This document shows, in pieces, positions 24,857 to 34,200 of a stretch of 64,000 nt of DNA (the stretch's first letter is position 1; each line of letters begins with the position of its first letter). This stretch comes from Lysobacteraceae bacterium NML03-0222 (lineage in GTDB: Bacteria; Pseudomonadota; Gammaproteobacteria; Xanthomonadales; Xanthomonadaceae). Both the position numbers and the translations under genes were made by a program. Location: positions 1 to 64,000 of the forward strand of contig NWQM01000009.1 of the NCBI GenBank assembly GCA_002798195.1, given 5' to 3'. The notes under the pieces are model-generated. The model saw only the letters and a list, made by a program, of their open reading frames with translations. It was not told the origin of the DNA and made no database searches.

Positions 24857-26146
24857 TTACGGCGCTTTGAAGTGCTTTTTGAGTCCAGCCCAGCAGGATT
24901 GATAGTCGCGCTGGCGATGCTCGGCATCCTGCGCCTGCGCGGTTGGGCGAATGACGCCGCGGCTTTCAAACATGAAGGCCATGGTGCCATTGATGTAGTC
25001 GGGTTTGGACAAGTCCGCGACTGTGGCTTTCTCGAATGTGACCGCATCCGGGCCATGTCCGGTCATGCAGTTGTGAATCGAGGCGCCACCGGGCAGGAAG
25101 CCATCGGCCTTGGCGTCGTAGGCACCATGAATCAGTCCCATGAACTCGCTGGCGATATTGCGGTGGAACCACGGCGGACGGAAGGTGTCCTGCATCGCCA
25201 GGATGCGCGGGCCAAAAATCACGAAGTCCAGATTGCCGACTCCGGGGGTATCGCTGGGCGAGGTCAGCACCAGAAAAATCGATGGGTCCGGATGGTCGAA
25301 GCTGATCGAGCCGATGGTGTTGAATTTGCGCAGGTCGTATTTGTAGGGCACATGGTTGCCATGCCAGCCGACCACATCCAGTGGCGAGTGACCTATATCG
25401 GCACGCCACAGATAGCCCTGGAATTTGCCAATCAACTCGAAGTCGCCTTCCAGGTCTTCGTAGGCGGCCACCGGAGTCAGGAAATCGCGTGGATTGGCAA
25501 GCCCGTTGCTGCCAATGGGCCCCAGGTCGGGAATGCGCAGGAAAGCGCCGAAGTTCTCACAGACATAGCCGCGTGAGGCGCCATCGGGTAATGCCACACG
25601 GAAGCGGATGCCACGCGGAATCACCGCGATTTCCTGCGGCTCGACTTCCAGCGTGCCCAGCTCGGTGGCGATGATCAGCCGTCCGTGCTGCGGCACGATC
25701 AACATTTCACCATCGGCGTTGTAGAAGTAGCGCCCCTGCATGTCGCGGTTGGCGGCATACAGATGAACGCCGATGCCGGTACCTGCGCTGGGCGCGCCAT
25801 TGCCAGCCATGGTGAACAGCCCTTCGATGAAGTCGGTAGGCGCTTCGGGCAGCGGCAGCGGGCTCCAGCGCAATTGATCCGGGGTAATCGCCCCCTGCAC
25901 GAAATCGTTATGGAAGCGCGGCTGCGCAAACGGCGTGAATTTGCCGTGCATGGCTGCCGGGCGGATGCGATACGTCCAAGTGCGGCGGTTTTGATGGCGC
26001 GGCGCGGTAAATGCGGTGCCGCTGATTTGTTCGGCATACAGGCCATGCGCCACCACCTGTGGCGAATTGCGGCCATCGGGCAGGGTGCCGGGGATGGCTT
26101 CGGTGGCGAACTCGTTGCCAAAGCCACTCATATAGGAAAGAGACAT
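24857..26146 (-). CDS. hmgA: Homogentisate 1,2-dioxygenase
   Basis: HmgA opens the ring of homogentisate to maleylacetoacetate using Fe(II), in tyrosine and phenylalanine breakdown. The 429-aa protein begins MSLSYMSGFGNEFATEAIPG and has the DVVGWHGNHVPYKYDL and HNCMTGHGPDAVTFEKA segments that carry iron ligands in this family. The ATG at 26146 has AAGGAG upstream. It is the last gene of an hpd-MAPEG-hmgA operon and lies 16 bp after the MAPEG gene. Confidence 0.96.
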   Translation of the reverse strand: MSLSYMSGFGNEFATEAIPGTLPDGRNSPQVVAHGLYAEQISGTAFTAPRHQNRRTWTYRIRPAAMHGKFTPFAQPRFHNDFVQGAITPDQLRWSPLPLPEAPTDFIEGLFTMAGNGAPSAGTGIGVHLYAANRDMQGRYFYNADGEMLIVPQHGRLIIATELGTLEVEPQEIAVIPRGIRFRVALPDGASRGYVCENFGAFLRIPDLGPIGSNGLANPRDFLTPVAAYEDLEGDFELIGKFQGYLWRADIGHSPLDVVGWHGNHVPYKYDLRKFNTIGSISFDHPDPSIFLVLTSPSDTPGVGNLDFVIFGPRILAMQDTFRPPWFHRNIASEFMGLIHGAYDAKADGFLPGGASIHNCMTGHGPDAVTFEKATVADLSKPDYINGTMAFMFESRGVIRPTAQAQDAEHRQRDYQSCWAGLKKHFKAP

Positions 26147-26162
26147 GCAAGCTCCTTGAAAA

Positions 26163-26555
26163 TCAGGCCAAAAGTGTGCGGACACTGCCGACAAGTGCCA
26201 GCATGAGCAGCCCCATTGCCGGGAACATCGACAGCATGAAGCCCAAGGCGCGGCTGGCCGGATTGCGCACATAGGCGCGCCAGTAAATCAGCCGGCCAAT
26301 CAGGTACACCGCACCCAGTGCCACGACCCAAGTCACTGGCCAGTAGCGTGCGGCCAGATACAACGAGGGCAGAAACACAAACAGCACTTCCAGTGTGTTC
26401 ATCTGCACCCGGTAGATGCGCTCGAAGCCTTCGTGGCCGCTGACGGCCGGTGCCTTCACGCCGTACAGGCCGCGTGCGCGCCCAACCAGAAATCCGAAAA
26501 ACACAAACTGCACTACCGCCAGTGCGGCAATCAAGTCCACCCAAGCTGTATTCAT
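26163..26555 (-). CDS. MAPEG-family membrane protein (microsomal glutathione transferase-like)
   Basis: The 130-aa protein has four hydrophobic segments and the MAPEG core FERIYRVQMNTLEVLFVFLPSL with the Glu-Arg and Gln-x-Asn-x-x-Glu residues, then YWRAYVRNPASRALGF. MAPEG proteins bind glutathione in the membrane and include glutathione transferases. It is embedded between hpd and hmgA on the same strand, which suggests a glutathione-linked task in the pathway, although this is inference. The ATG at 26555 is chosen from the conserved N-terminus. Confidence 0.85.
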   Translation of the reverse strand: MNTAWVDLIAALAVVQFVFFGFLVGRARGLYGVKAPAVSGHEGFERIYRVQMNTLEVLFVFLPSLYLAARYWPVTWVVALGAVYLIGRLIYWRAYVRNPASRALGFMLSMFPAMGLLMLALVGSVRTLLA

Positions 26556-26571
26556 CGCAATGCTCCGCTCA

Positions 26572-26597
26572 CAGGGCGGGCAGGCATGCCCGCCCTG
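26572..26597 (-). promoter_or_regulatory. Perfect 11-bp stem-loop between hpd and the MAPEG gene
   Basis: CAGGGCGGGCA and TGCCCGCCCTG flank a 4-base loop. No T tract follows on the minus strand, so it is more likely an mRNA-stability or attenuation hairpin within the operon than a full terminator. A dispersed extragenic palindrome is also possible. Confidence 0.5.
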
Positions 26598-26617
26598 CAA
26601 AATTCAGGGTCGAATTT

Positions 26618-27718
26618 TTACAGTACGCCGCGCTTCATCTGGTCGCGCTCGATCGATTCGAACAGCGCCTGGAAGTTGCCTTCACCAAAGCCTTCGTTGC
26701 CCTTGCGCTGGATGATTTCAAAGAAAATCGGGCCAAACGCATTCTGGGTGAAGATTTGCAGCAGCTTGCGCTGCTTGGTGTCCGGGTCGGCGTCAATCAG
26801 GATCGAGTTCTTGCGCAGCCGCTCGACATCTTCGCCGTGGTTGGGCACGCGGATATCGATGACATCGAAATAGGTATCCGGGGTGTCGAGGAACTTCACA
26901 CCGCGTGCGTGCATCGCTTCCACGGTGTCATAGATGTTGTTGGTGAACAGCGCGATGTGCTGGATGCCTTCGCCCTTGTAGTCGCGCAGGTACTCGTTGA
27001 TTTGGCTCTTTTCGTCGCTGGACTCGTTCAGCGGGATGCGCACGATGCCATCGGGCGCGGTCATTGCCTTGGAGAGCAGGCCGGTCTTGGCGCCCTTGAT
27101 GTCGAAATAGCGGATTTCGCGGAAGTTGAACAGCTTTTCGTAATATTCCGACCACTTGTCCATATTGCCGAGGAACAGGTTATGGGTGAGGTGGTCGATG
27201 AAGGTCAGGCCAAAGCCCTTGGGCTGCGCCTCGGCACCTTCAAGCAGTTCAAAATCGGCGTACAGGTCAGCCTTGCCATCATCCACCAGATACAGCATGC
27301 AGTCGCCAATGCCTTTGATGACCGGGGCATCCACAGCCTTGGTATCGGCCTTGAAATCGATTGCTTCGCCGCCATTGGCGAGCACGTGCGCCAGCACTTC
27401 GCTGGAGGGTTTCTTGAAATTGATGGCAAAGCCGCAGGCGGAAGGACCGTGCTTTTGCGCAAAGTCCGAAGCAAACGAGTCGTCCGACTCGTTCAGCAGG
27501 AAGTTGATGCCACCCTGGCGAAACAGGGTGATGTCGCGGTTTTTGTGCTTGGCAATGGCGGTAAAGCCCATGCCCTCGAGATATTCGCGCATTCGCGCAC
27601 CTTCGCCCTTGGGCGCGGCAAACTCGACAAACTCAAACCCGTTGATGCCCATCGGGTTTTCAAAAGTGGTCGGAATCATCCCGATGTCTTGGTCAATCAC
27701 GGCGCGGGCTAGGGACAT
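26618..27718 (-). CDS. hpd: 4-hydroxyphenylpyruvate dioxygenase
   Basis: Hpd converts 4-hydroxyphenylpyruvate to homogentisate with Fe(II) and oxygen. The 366-aa protein has the two-His-one-Glu iron site in TFIDHLTHNLF, GIQHIALFTNNIYD and FFEIIQRKGNEGFG. The ATG at 27718 has AGGAG upstream. It is the first gene of the hpd-MAPEG-hmgA operon, driven by a consensus-like promoter containing a palindromic operator, and divergent from a MarR-type gene. Confidence 0.96.
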   Translation of the reverse strand: MSLARAVIDQDIGMIPTTFENPMGINGFEFVEFAAPKGEGARMREYLEGMGFTAIAKHKNRDITLFRQGGINFLLNESDDSFASDFAQKHGPSACGFAINFKKPSSEVLAHVLANGGEAIDFKADTKAVDAPVIKGIGDCMLYLVDDGKADLYADFELLEGAEAQPKGFGLTFIDHLTHNLFLGNMDKWSEYYEKLFNFREIRYFDIKGAKTGLLSKAMTAPDGIVRIPLNESSDEKSQINEYLRDYKGEGIQHIALFTNNIYDTVEAMHARGVKFLDTPDTYFDVIDIRVPNHGEDVERLRKNSILIDADPDTKQRKLLQIFTQNAFGPIFFEIIQRKGNEGFGEGNFQALFESIERDQMKRGVL

Positions 27719-27757
27719 GGCTTACTCCTGCTTGAAGGGGAAGTTGGCAAAGTCGAC

Positions 27758-27786
27758 TTTATAGTTTCAAATGAAACCAATGGCAA
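27758..27786 (-). promoter_or_regulatory. hpd operon promoter
   Basis: On the minus strand TTGCCA (27781-27786) and TATAAA (27758-27763) are separated by exactly 17 bp, a near-consensus sigma-70 promoter. The spacer carries the operator at 27764-27777. Confidence 0.75.
27764..27777. promoter_or_regulatory. Palindromic operator in the hpd promoter spacer
   Basis: GTTTCA-AA-TGAAAC is a perfect 6-bp inverted repeat with a 2-bp centre, lying entirely between -35 and -10 of the hpd promoter and 45 bp upstream of the divergent MarR-type gene. The position fits a repressor site, and the neighbouring MarR protein is the natural candidate. Confidence 0.7.
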
Positions 27787-27821
27787 GACGCATTGCCGCA
27801 ATCGCCTGCCGGAGCCCAGTA

Positions 27822-28265
27822 ATGTCATCGCCACAACTCGACCTGGACAGCTTTCTGCCCTATCGGCTGTCGGTACTCTCCAACCGCATCAGCCAGAGCA
27901 TCGCCCGACTGTATGCCGAGCGTTTTGGCATCAGCATCACCGAATGGCGGGTGATTGCCGTGCTCGGCCGTTATAGCGGCCTGTCGGCCAATCAGGTAGC
28001 CGAGCGTACCGCCATGGACAAAGTGGCCGTGAGCCGCGCGCTGGCGCGTTTGGTTGAGCGTGGGCTGATTGTGCGCAGTACCGATGACGATGACCGTCGC
28101 CGCTCGGTGCTGGCGCTCTCTGCCAGTGGCAAGCGCATCCATACGCAAATCGCCCCACTGGCATTGGAAATGGAGCACAAATTGCTGGCTGGCTTTGACA
28201 AGGAAGAACGGCGGCTGCTGGATAGGTTGCTGGGCAAGCTCTCAGAAAGCCAACAGCGCCTTTGA
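27822..28265 (+). CDS. MarR-family transcriptional regulator of the homogentisate operon
   Basis: The 147-aa protein is a winged-helix regulator with ISITEWRVIAVLGRYSGLSANQ, the recognition region TAMDKVAVSRALARLVERGLI and the wing STDDDDRRRSVLALSASG. It is divergent from hpd, so control of hpd-MAPEG-hmgA and of its own gene through the GTTTCAAATGAAAC palindrome is the natural model. Sequence does not show which ligand it senses. I prefer the ATG at 27822 (GGAG upstream); starts at 27771 or 27780 would overlap the operator. Confidence 0.88.
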   Translation: MSSPQLDLDSFLPYRLSVLSNRISQSIARLYAERFGISITEWRVIAVLGRYSGLSANQVAERTAMDKVAVSRALARLVERGLIVRSTDDDDRRRSVLALSASGKRIHTQIAPLALEMEHKLLAGFDKEERRLLDRLLGKLSESQQRL

Positions 28266-28296
28266 TGCAATGATAGACAACAGTCAAACTCATATA

Positions 28297-28325
28297 AAAA
28301 ACGCCGGGACTTGCCCGGCGTTTTT
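28297..28325. terminator. Bidirectional terminator between the marR-type gene and the POT transporter
   Basis: AAAAACGCCGGG (28297-28308) and CCCGGCGTTTTT (28314-28325) form a perfect 12-bp stem with a 5-base loop, with A and T tracts on either side. It serves both convergent genes. Confidence 0.88.
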
Positions 28326-28345
28326 GTTGGCATCACGGCAGCGAC

Positions 28346-29857
28346 TTATTTCACGCCGTGCATCAGCTTGTTGATCACCGGCGAGAGCAGGAAGAACACG
28401 ACTGCGCAGCCCAGCCCCAGCCAGAACAACTGGTTGAAGGTGCTGCCGTAGTGCGCCAGTGCGCTGGCACGGTCGGCCACTTCACCGGCGCCACCGGAAG
28501 CGATTGCCGCGATGCGTCCGGCCACGAAGTTGGCCATCGCAATCGACAGGAACCAGCCGCCCATGGCCAGCCCAGTTTCCTGCGGGCGTGCCAGTTTGGT
28601 GACCATCGCCAGGCCAATCGGCGACAGGCACAGCTCACCCATGGTGTGAATCAGATAAGTCAGGGTCAGCCAGATCCAGGAAATGTTCTGGTTGGCATCG
28701 GCAGTGTTGTTGATAGCAAACACCAGAATGTAGAAGCCCAATGCCGCGCCCAGGAGGCCGATGGCGAACTTGCGCGGAATCGACGGGTTCCAGTCAGCCT
28801 TGTCGAGCTTGACCCAGAGCGAGGCAAACAGCGGCGCCAGCAGGATGATGAATACCGGGTTGACCGACTGGAAGATTTCAAAGGTGGGCTGCCAGCCAAA
28901 CAGCGTGGTTTCCGGCATCTTTACATGGTCTTGCGCCAAGAAGTTCAGCGAGGAGCCGGCCTGCTCGAACAGCGACCAGAACAGGATGTTGGCAAAGAAC
29001 AGGATCAGCATGGCGATATAGCGATGCAGCTGCGCCTTCTCGCCGCTCTTGACGCCACTCCAGATGAAATAAAGCGCCAGTGCCGCCATCATCACGCCCA
29101 GCACCACGGCCAGCACTTCACTCTGGCTCAGCAGGAAATACACCGGCACCACCAGCAGGGCTGCGGCAATGGCGATTTGCAACACCGGCCCCCAGCCTTC
29201 CTTGCCCTTGGGCGCAGTGCCGACATGCCCCAGCCAGCCCTTCAGCAGCTGGAAAATCATCAGCCCCAGCAGCATGCCCATGCCGGCACTGAAAAAGCCC
29301 CAGCGATAGCCGTATTTCTGCCCGATCCAGGTGGCGCAGATAATCGGCGCAATCAGCGCACCGGCATTGATGCCCATGTAGAAGATGGTGAAGCCCGAAT
29401 CGCGGCGGGCATCGCCCGGGGCGTAGAGCTTGCCGACCATCGAGGAAATATTCGGCTTGAACAGGCCATTACCGACCACCAATACCGCCAGACCGATGAT
29501 GAAGGTGGTGAGGTCAGGCGCCATCAGCATGAAGCTGCCGATTGCCATCAGCACCCCACCCAACATGATCGAGCGCTGGTAGCCCAGAATGCGGTCGGCC
29601 ACATAGCCACCGGCGATGCCGGTCATGTACACCAGCGAGGTGAAGCCGCCATAGGTCAGGCTGGCCTGCTCGCGCGCTTCGGCGCCGGAGAGATGGGCAA
29701 AGAACTGTGCGGCAATGTGTACGGCCAGCATGGCGCGCATGCCGTAGTACATGAAACGCTCCCAGAACTCGGTGCCAAACAAGTTCCAAAGCGCCTTGGG
29801 ATGACCTAGAAATTCTCCGCCCGGTGGTGGCTGGAAAGCAGGTTGATTCGCACTCAT
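28346..29857 (-). CDS. POT/PTR-family proton-dependent oligopeptide transporter
   Basis: The 503-aa inner-membrane protein has the POT signature EFWERFMYYGMRAML (ExxERFxYYG) in the first helix and GGYVADRILGYQRSIMLGG after the second pair. It has about 12-14 membrane segments in total. Such proteins import di- and tripeptides with protons. The ATG at 29857 has AGGA upstream; the frame is open further but is unconserved. It is monocistronic. Confidence 0.92.
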   Translation of the reverse strand: MSANQPAFQPPPGGEFLGHPKALWNLFGTEFWERFMYYGMRAMLAVHIAAQFFAHLSGAEAREQASLTYGGFTSLVYMTGIAGGYVADRILGYQRSIMLGGVLMAIGSFMLMAPDLTTFIIGLAVLVVGNGLFKPNISSMVGKLYAPGDARRDSGFTIFYMGINAGALIAPIICATWIGQKYGYRWGFFSAGMGMLLGLMIFQLLKGWLGHVGTAPKGKEGWGPVLQIAIAAALLVVPVYFLLSQSEVLAVVLGVMMAALALYFIWSGVKSGEKAQLHRYIAMLILFFANILFWSLFEQAGSSLNFLAQDHVKMPETTLFGWQPTFEIFQSVNPVFIILLAPLFASLWVKLDKADWNPSIPRKFAIGLLGAALGFYILVFAINNTADANQNISWIWLTLTYLIHTMGELCLSPIGLAMVTKLARPQETGLAMGGWFLSIAMANFVAGRIAAIASGGAGEVADRASALAHYGSTFNQLFWLGLGCAVVFFLLSPVINKLMHGVK

Positions 29858-30149
29858 GCGTGATTCCTGTAGCTGTTGAATGAATGCCACCCAAACGGAT
29901 GGCGACCCACGAGCATTACGGAGCATCCGCTTGCCGTCAATCAAAAAAGATGATGCGGCGCAGCATGATTGTGCTGTTTTGTGAAATGAAGCGCGCTTTT
30001 TCCGCTTGCGGCTGGCCTCATGCGGTGCGCTGTCAACAGTTTCATGGTCACATGCGTTGATCTTGGGCTATCCATGTCCAATGGCAGGGGGTATCTGATT
30101 GGAGACTGGATAGAATTTCCCATTCGCCAGCCGTTGAGTGTCAGCCATC
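29858..30149. other. Divergent intergenic region between the POT transporter and RND efflux genes
   Basis: About 290 bp without a gene. A TAGAAT hexamer near 30111 could be a -10 for the efflux operon, but I see no matching -35. No clear operator, RNA gene or terminator was seen. Confidence 0.4.
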
Positions 30150-31229
30150 ATGATGCGCAAGTCCCGTTTCGCCGTTACCGCCGCGCTGCTGTCTGCGACC
30201 TTGTTGAGTGCCTGTGGCAAGTCCGAGCCTGCCGGGCGGCAAGGCCGGGGGCAGCCGCAGGCAGTGCCGGTGGTGATTGACAGCGTGCAGCAGGTCACGG
30301 TGGTGGAGAATCTGGCCGCTGTGGGAACGGTCAGTGCGCGTGAGTCGGTGACCTTGACGGCCAAAGTCAGTGAAACCGTCGAGCGGGTGCATTTTGAAAG
30401 TGGTCAGCAGGTGGCGCGCGGTGCGGCGCTGGTCACCCTCTCAGGGCAGCAGCAGCGGGCAGCATTGCAGGCGGCCGAAGCCAATGCCGAGGAGGCCGAG
30501 CGGCTGTATCAGCGCAACCGGCAGCTGGTTGAGCAACAATTGATCGCCCGGGCGAGCTTTGATGCACAAGTCGCCAGTCGCAGTGCGACGCGGGCACAGG
30601 TTGCGCAAATCCGCGCACAACTGGCCGACCGGGTGATTCGCGCGCCATTTTCCGGGGTGCTGGGCATCCGCCAGGTCAGCCCCGGTGCGCTGGTGACGCC
30701 GGGGACGGTGATTACCACGCTGGACGACATCAGCCGTGTGTATGTGGACTTCCCGCTGCCCGAGTCGCAGCTGGCATTGCTGGGGGTTGGGCAGCGCCTG
30801 ATTGGCACTACTGCGGCCTGGCCGGGGCGCAGTTTCGAGGGCGTGGTCACGACCATCAATACCCGCATTGATCCGGATAGTCGCGCGATCATGGTGCGCG
30901 CGGATTTTGCCAATCCCGACCGCGCCTTGCGCCCGGGCATGTTGTTCAATGTGCAATTGCAGCAGGCGGCAAGAAAGGCCTGGATGGTGCCAGAAATCGC
31001 ACTGACCCAGGTGGGGCGTGAGAGCTTTGTGTGGAAGGTGGATGCCGAAAACAAGGTGCAGCAAAGCGTGGTGGTGACCGGCTATCGTGAGGCGGGCAAG
31101 GTGGAAATCGTGCAGGGCTTGGTGGCCGGTGAGCGCATCGTGGTCGAAGGTGTGGGCAAGCTGCGTGCCGGACAGCGCGTGGTGCAGGCCGGGGCAGCGG
31201 CTGAAAAATCCGGCGCGGCAAAACCATGA
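30150..31229 (+). CDS. RND efflux periplasmic adaptor lipoprotein
   Basis: The 359-aa protein has a lipobox ending LLSAC, a lipoyl-like half-motif (VGTVSARESVTLTAKVSETV and VIRAPFSGVLGIRQVSPGALV), a short alpha hairpin (about 95-160) and beta-barrel and membrane-proximal domains. It links the inner-membrane pump to an outer-membrane channel. The ATG at 30150 is chosen because it gives a normal lipoprotein signal; a GTG at 30138 is possible. It overlaps the pump gene by 4 bp. Confidence 0.9.
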   Translation: MMRKSRFAVTAALLSATLLSACGKSEPAGRQGRGQPQAVPVVIDSVQQVTVVENLAAVGTVSARESVTLTAKVSETVERVHFESGQQVARGAALVTLSGQQQRAALQAAEANAEEAERLYQRNRQLVEQQLIARASFDAQVASRSATRAQVAQIRAQLADRVIRAPFSGVLGIRQVSPGALVTPGTVITTLDDISRVYVDFPLPESQLALLGVGQRLIGTTAAWPGRSFEGVVTTINTRIDPDSRAIMVRADFANPDRALRPGMLFNVQLQQAARKAWMVPEIALTQVGRESFVWKVDAENKVQQSVVVTGYREAGKVEIVQGLVAGERIVVEGVGKLRAGQRVVQAGAAAEKSGAAKP

Positions 31230-34200
31230 AGCTTTCCGATATCTCCATCCAGCGGCCCGTATTTGCCACGGTGATGAGCCTGTTGCTCATCGTGCTTGGC
31301 ATCATGTCGTTCCAGCGTCTGACGGTGCGCGAGCTGCCGGCCATCGACCCACCGGTGGTTTCGGTAGATGTCAGCTATCCGGGCGCGTCAGCGGCGGTGG
31401 TGGAAACCCGCATCACCCAGTTGCTGGAAAGCGCGCTGGCCGGGATTGAGGGCATCAATACCATTGAGTCGAGCAGTCGCAACGGGCGTGCCTCGGTGAC
31501 CATCGAGTTCAACCTCAACCGCGATATCGAAGCGGCCACCAATGATGTGCGCGATGCTATCAGCCGGGTTGTGGGGCGCTTGCCACAGGAGGCCGATGCG
31601 CCACGGGTGGCCAAGGTGGAATCCGATGCCGATGTAATTCTTTGGTTGAACATGCGCTCCACACAGATGGACACGCTGGCGCTGACCGACTATGCCAACC
31701 GCTATATCGTTGACCGGCTCTCGGCGCTTGATGGCGTGGCGCAAGTGCAGGTGGGGGGCGGGCAGAACTATGCCATGCGCATTTGGCTGGATCGTGACGC
31801 ATTGGCCGCACGCGGTCTGGCGCCGGCCGACGTGGAGGCGGCGTTGCGTGCGGAGAATGTGGAGCTGCCTGCCGGGGCGCTGGAATCGGCGCAGCGTGAT
31901 TTCACCCTGCGCATGCAGCGCGATTACACCAGTGCCGAAGCGTTTGCCCGCCTGCCTATCAAGCGCGGCGCAGATGGCTATGTGGTGCGACTGGATGATG
32001 TTGCCGATGTAGAACTGACCGCGGCTGAGCGCCGTTCCTATCTGCGCAGCAATTTCCAGCCCAATGTCGGCCTTGGCATCGTGCGCACCTCCACCGCCAA
32101 TGCGCTGGAAGTGGCGCGCGCGGCGCGCTCCGAGGCCGAGAAGATTCAGGACAGTCTGCCCGAAGGCACGGAAATCTTCGTCGCCTATGACAGCACCATC
32201 TTCATCGATGCCTCCATCAAGCGTGTGTACTGGACGTTGGTCGAAGCTGCCATTTTGGTGGTGACGGTCATCTGGCTGTTCCTTGGCAGCCTGCGCGCGG
32301 CGATCATCCCGGCGGTAACCGTGCCGGTGTGTCTGGTCAGTGCTTTCATCGCCCTGTATGCGTTTGGCTATTCCATCAATCTTCTGACGCTGCTGGCGCT
32401 GGTGCTGTGCATTGGCCTGGTGGTGGATGATGCCATCGTGGTGCTGGAAAACATCCAGCGCCGTACCGATTTGGGTGAGCCCGCCCTGTTGGCCGCCAAG
32501 CGTGGCACCCGGCAGGTGGCATTTGCGGTGATTGCCACCACCGCCGTGCTGGTGGCGGTGTTCCTGCCGGTGGGCTTCATGGAAGGCAATACTGGCCGCT
32601 TGTTCCGCGAATTGTCGATTGCACTGGCAGGGGCGGTGGCGATTTCCGCCTTCGTGGCGTTGACGCTCACGCCGATGATGTGTGCGCAAATGGTGCGTGC
32701 CCACGGCAAGCAGAGCGGCTTCAATGCCTGGATGAACCGTCAGCTCGCGCGCTTGGGCGATGCTTACGGGCGCAGCATCACGCGCATGCTGGCGCTGAAA
32801 ACAAGCCGGATTGGCCTGCTGGTCGGGCTGGTGATGCTGGGCTGCCTGGCACTGGCGGCGCTGCTGTATCCGCGGGTGCCCAGCGAGCTTGCCCCCAGCG
32901 AAGACCGTGGCCGCTTTTTTGTCAGCATCAATGCACCTGAAGGCGCCGGCTTTGACTACACCGTCTCGCAAGTGCAGCAAGTGGAAGAAGTGCTGCGCCC
33001 ACTGATTGGCGAGGACAAGCCCATCGTGCGCGCCAATTCGCGTGCCCCCGGCTGGGGCGGCGGAGAAGACATGCACACCGGTAATGTCATCGTCTTCATG
33101 CAGGATTGGGACAAGCGCGAAGTCAGCACCGAAGAAGTCGTCAATCAGGTGCGCCGCGAGCTTGGCAAACTGCCCGGCGTGCAGGCGCGTGCCTCCGCAC
33201 CCGGCGGGCTGGTGGGCGGGCGCAGCGGTGGCCGCTTCAGCCTGGTGCTGGGCGGGCCAAACTACGAAGAACTGGTGCAATGGCGCGACCGGATGATGGC
33301 GCGCATGGATGAATACCCCGGCCTCCTGGCGCCGGATTCGGATTACAAGGAAACCCGTCCGCAAATGCGGGTATTGATTGACCGCGCGCGCGCCGCCGAC
33401 CTGGGCGTGTCGGTCACCGAGATTGGCCGTACCCTGGAAACCCTGATGGGCAGCCGCCGCGTGACCACTTTTGTCGATGATGGTCGTGAATACGACGTCA
33501 TCATGCAGGGCGAGCGCGACAAGCGCATGACGCCGGCCGACCTTGGCCAGACCCAGGTGCGCGGGCGGGCGGGCACGCTGGTGCCGTTGTCGAATCTGGT
33601 CACGCTTGAAGAGCTGGCCGAGCCGGGACGCTTCAACCGCTTCAACCGCCTGCGTGCCATCACCGTGACCGCAGACCTGGCACCGGGCACCAGCATGGGC
33701 GAGGCGATTGCCTGGGCACAGCAGACTGCCCGCGAAGAACTGCCTGGCCACGCACAGATTGACTGGAAGGGCGAAACCCGCGAATACCTGCGCAGCGGCA
33801 GCGCCGTGTTGCTCACTTTCGCCATGGCACTGATGATTGTCTATCTGGTGCTCTCGGCGCAGTTCGAGAGCTTCATCCACCCCTTGGTCATCATGTTCAC
33901 TGTACCGCTGGCCGTGCTGGGGGCGCTGATTGGTCTGTGGATAAGCGGTGGCACGCTCAACCTGTTTTCGCAAATCGGCATCGTCATGCTGGTCGGGCTG
34001 GCAGCCAAGAACGGCATCTTGATTGTCGAGTTTGCCAACCAGTTGCGCGATGAAGGCCGCAGCGTGGCTGCGGCCATTGCCGAGGCCAGCGCGGTGCGCC
34101 TGCGCCCGATTCTGATGACTTCCACCGCCACCGTGGTCGGTGCCCTGCCACTGGTGATTTCCGGTGGCCCCGGCTCGGCCAGCCGCGCGGCCATTGGCAT

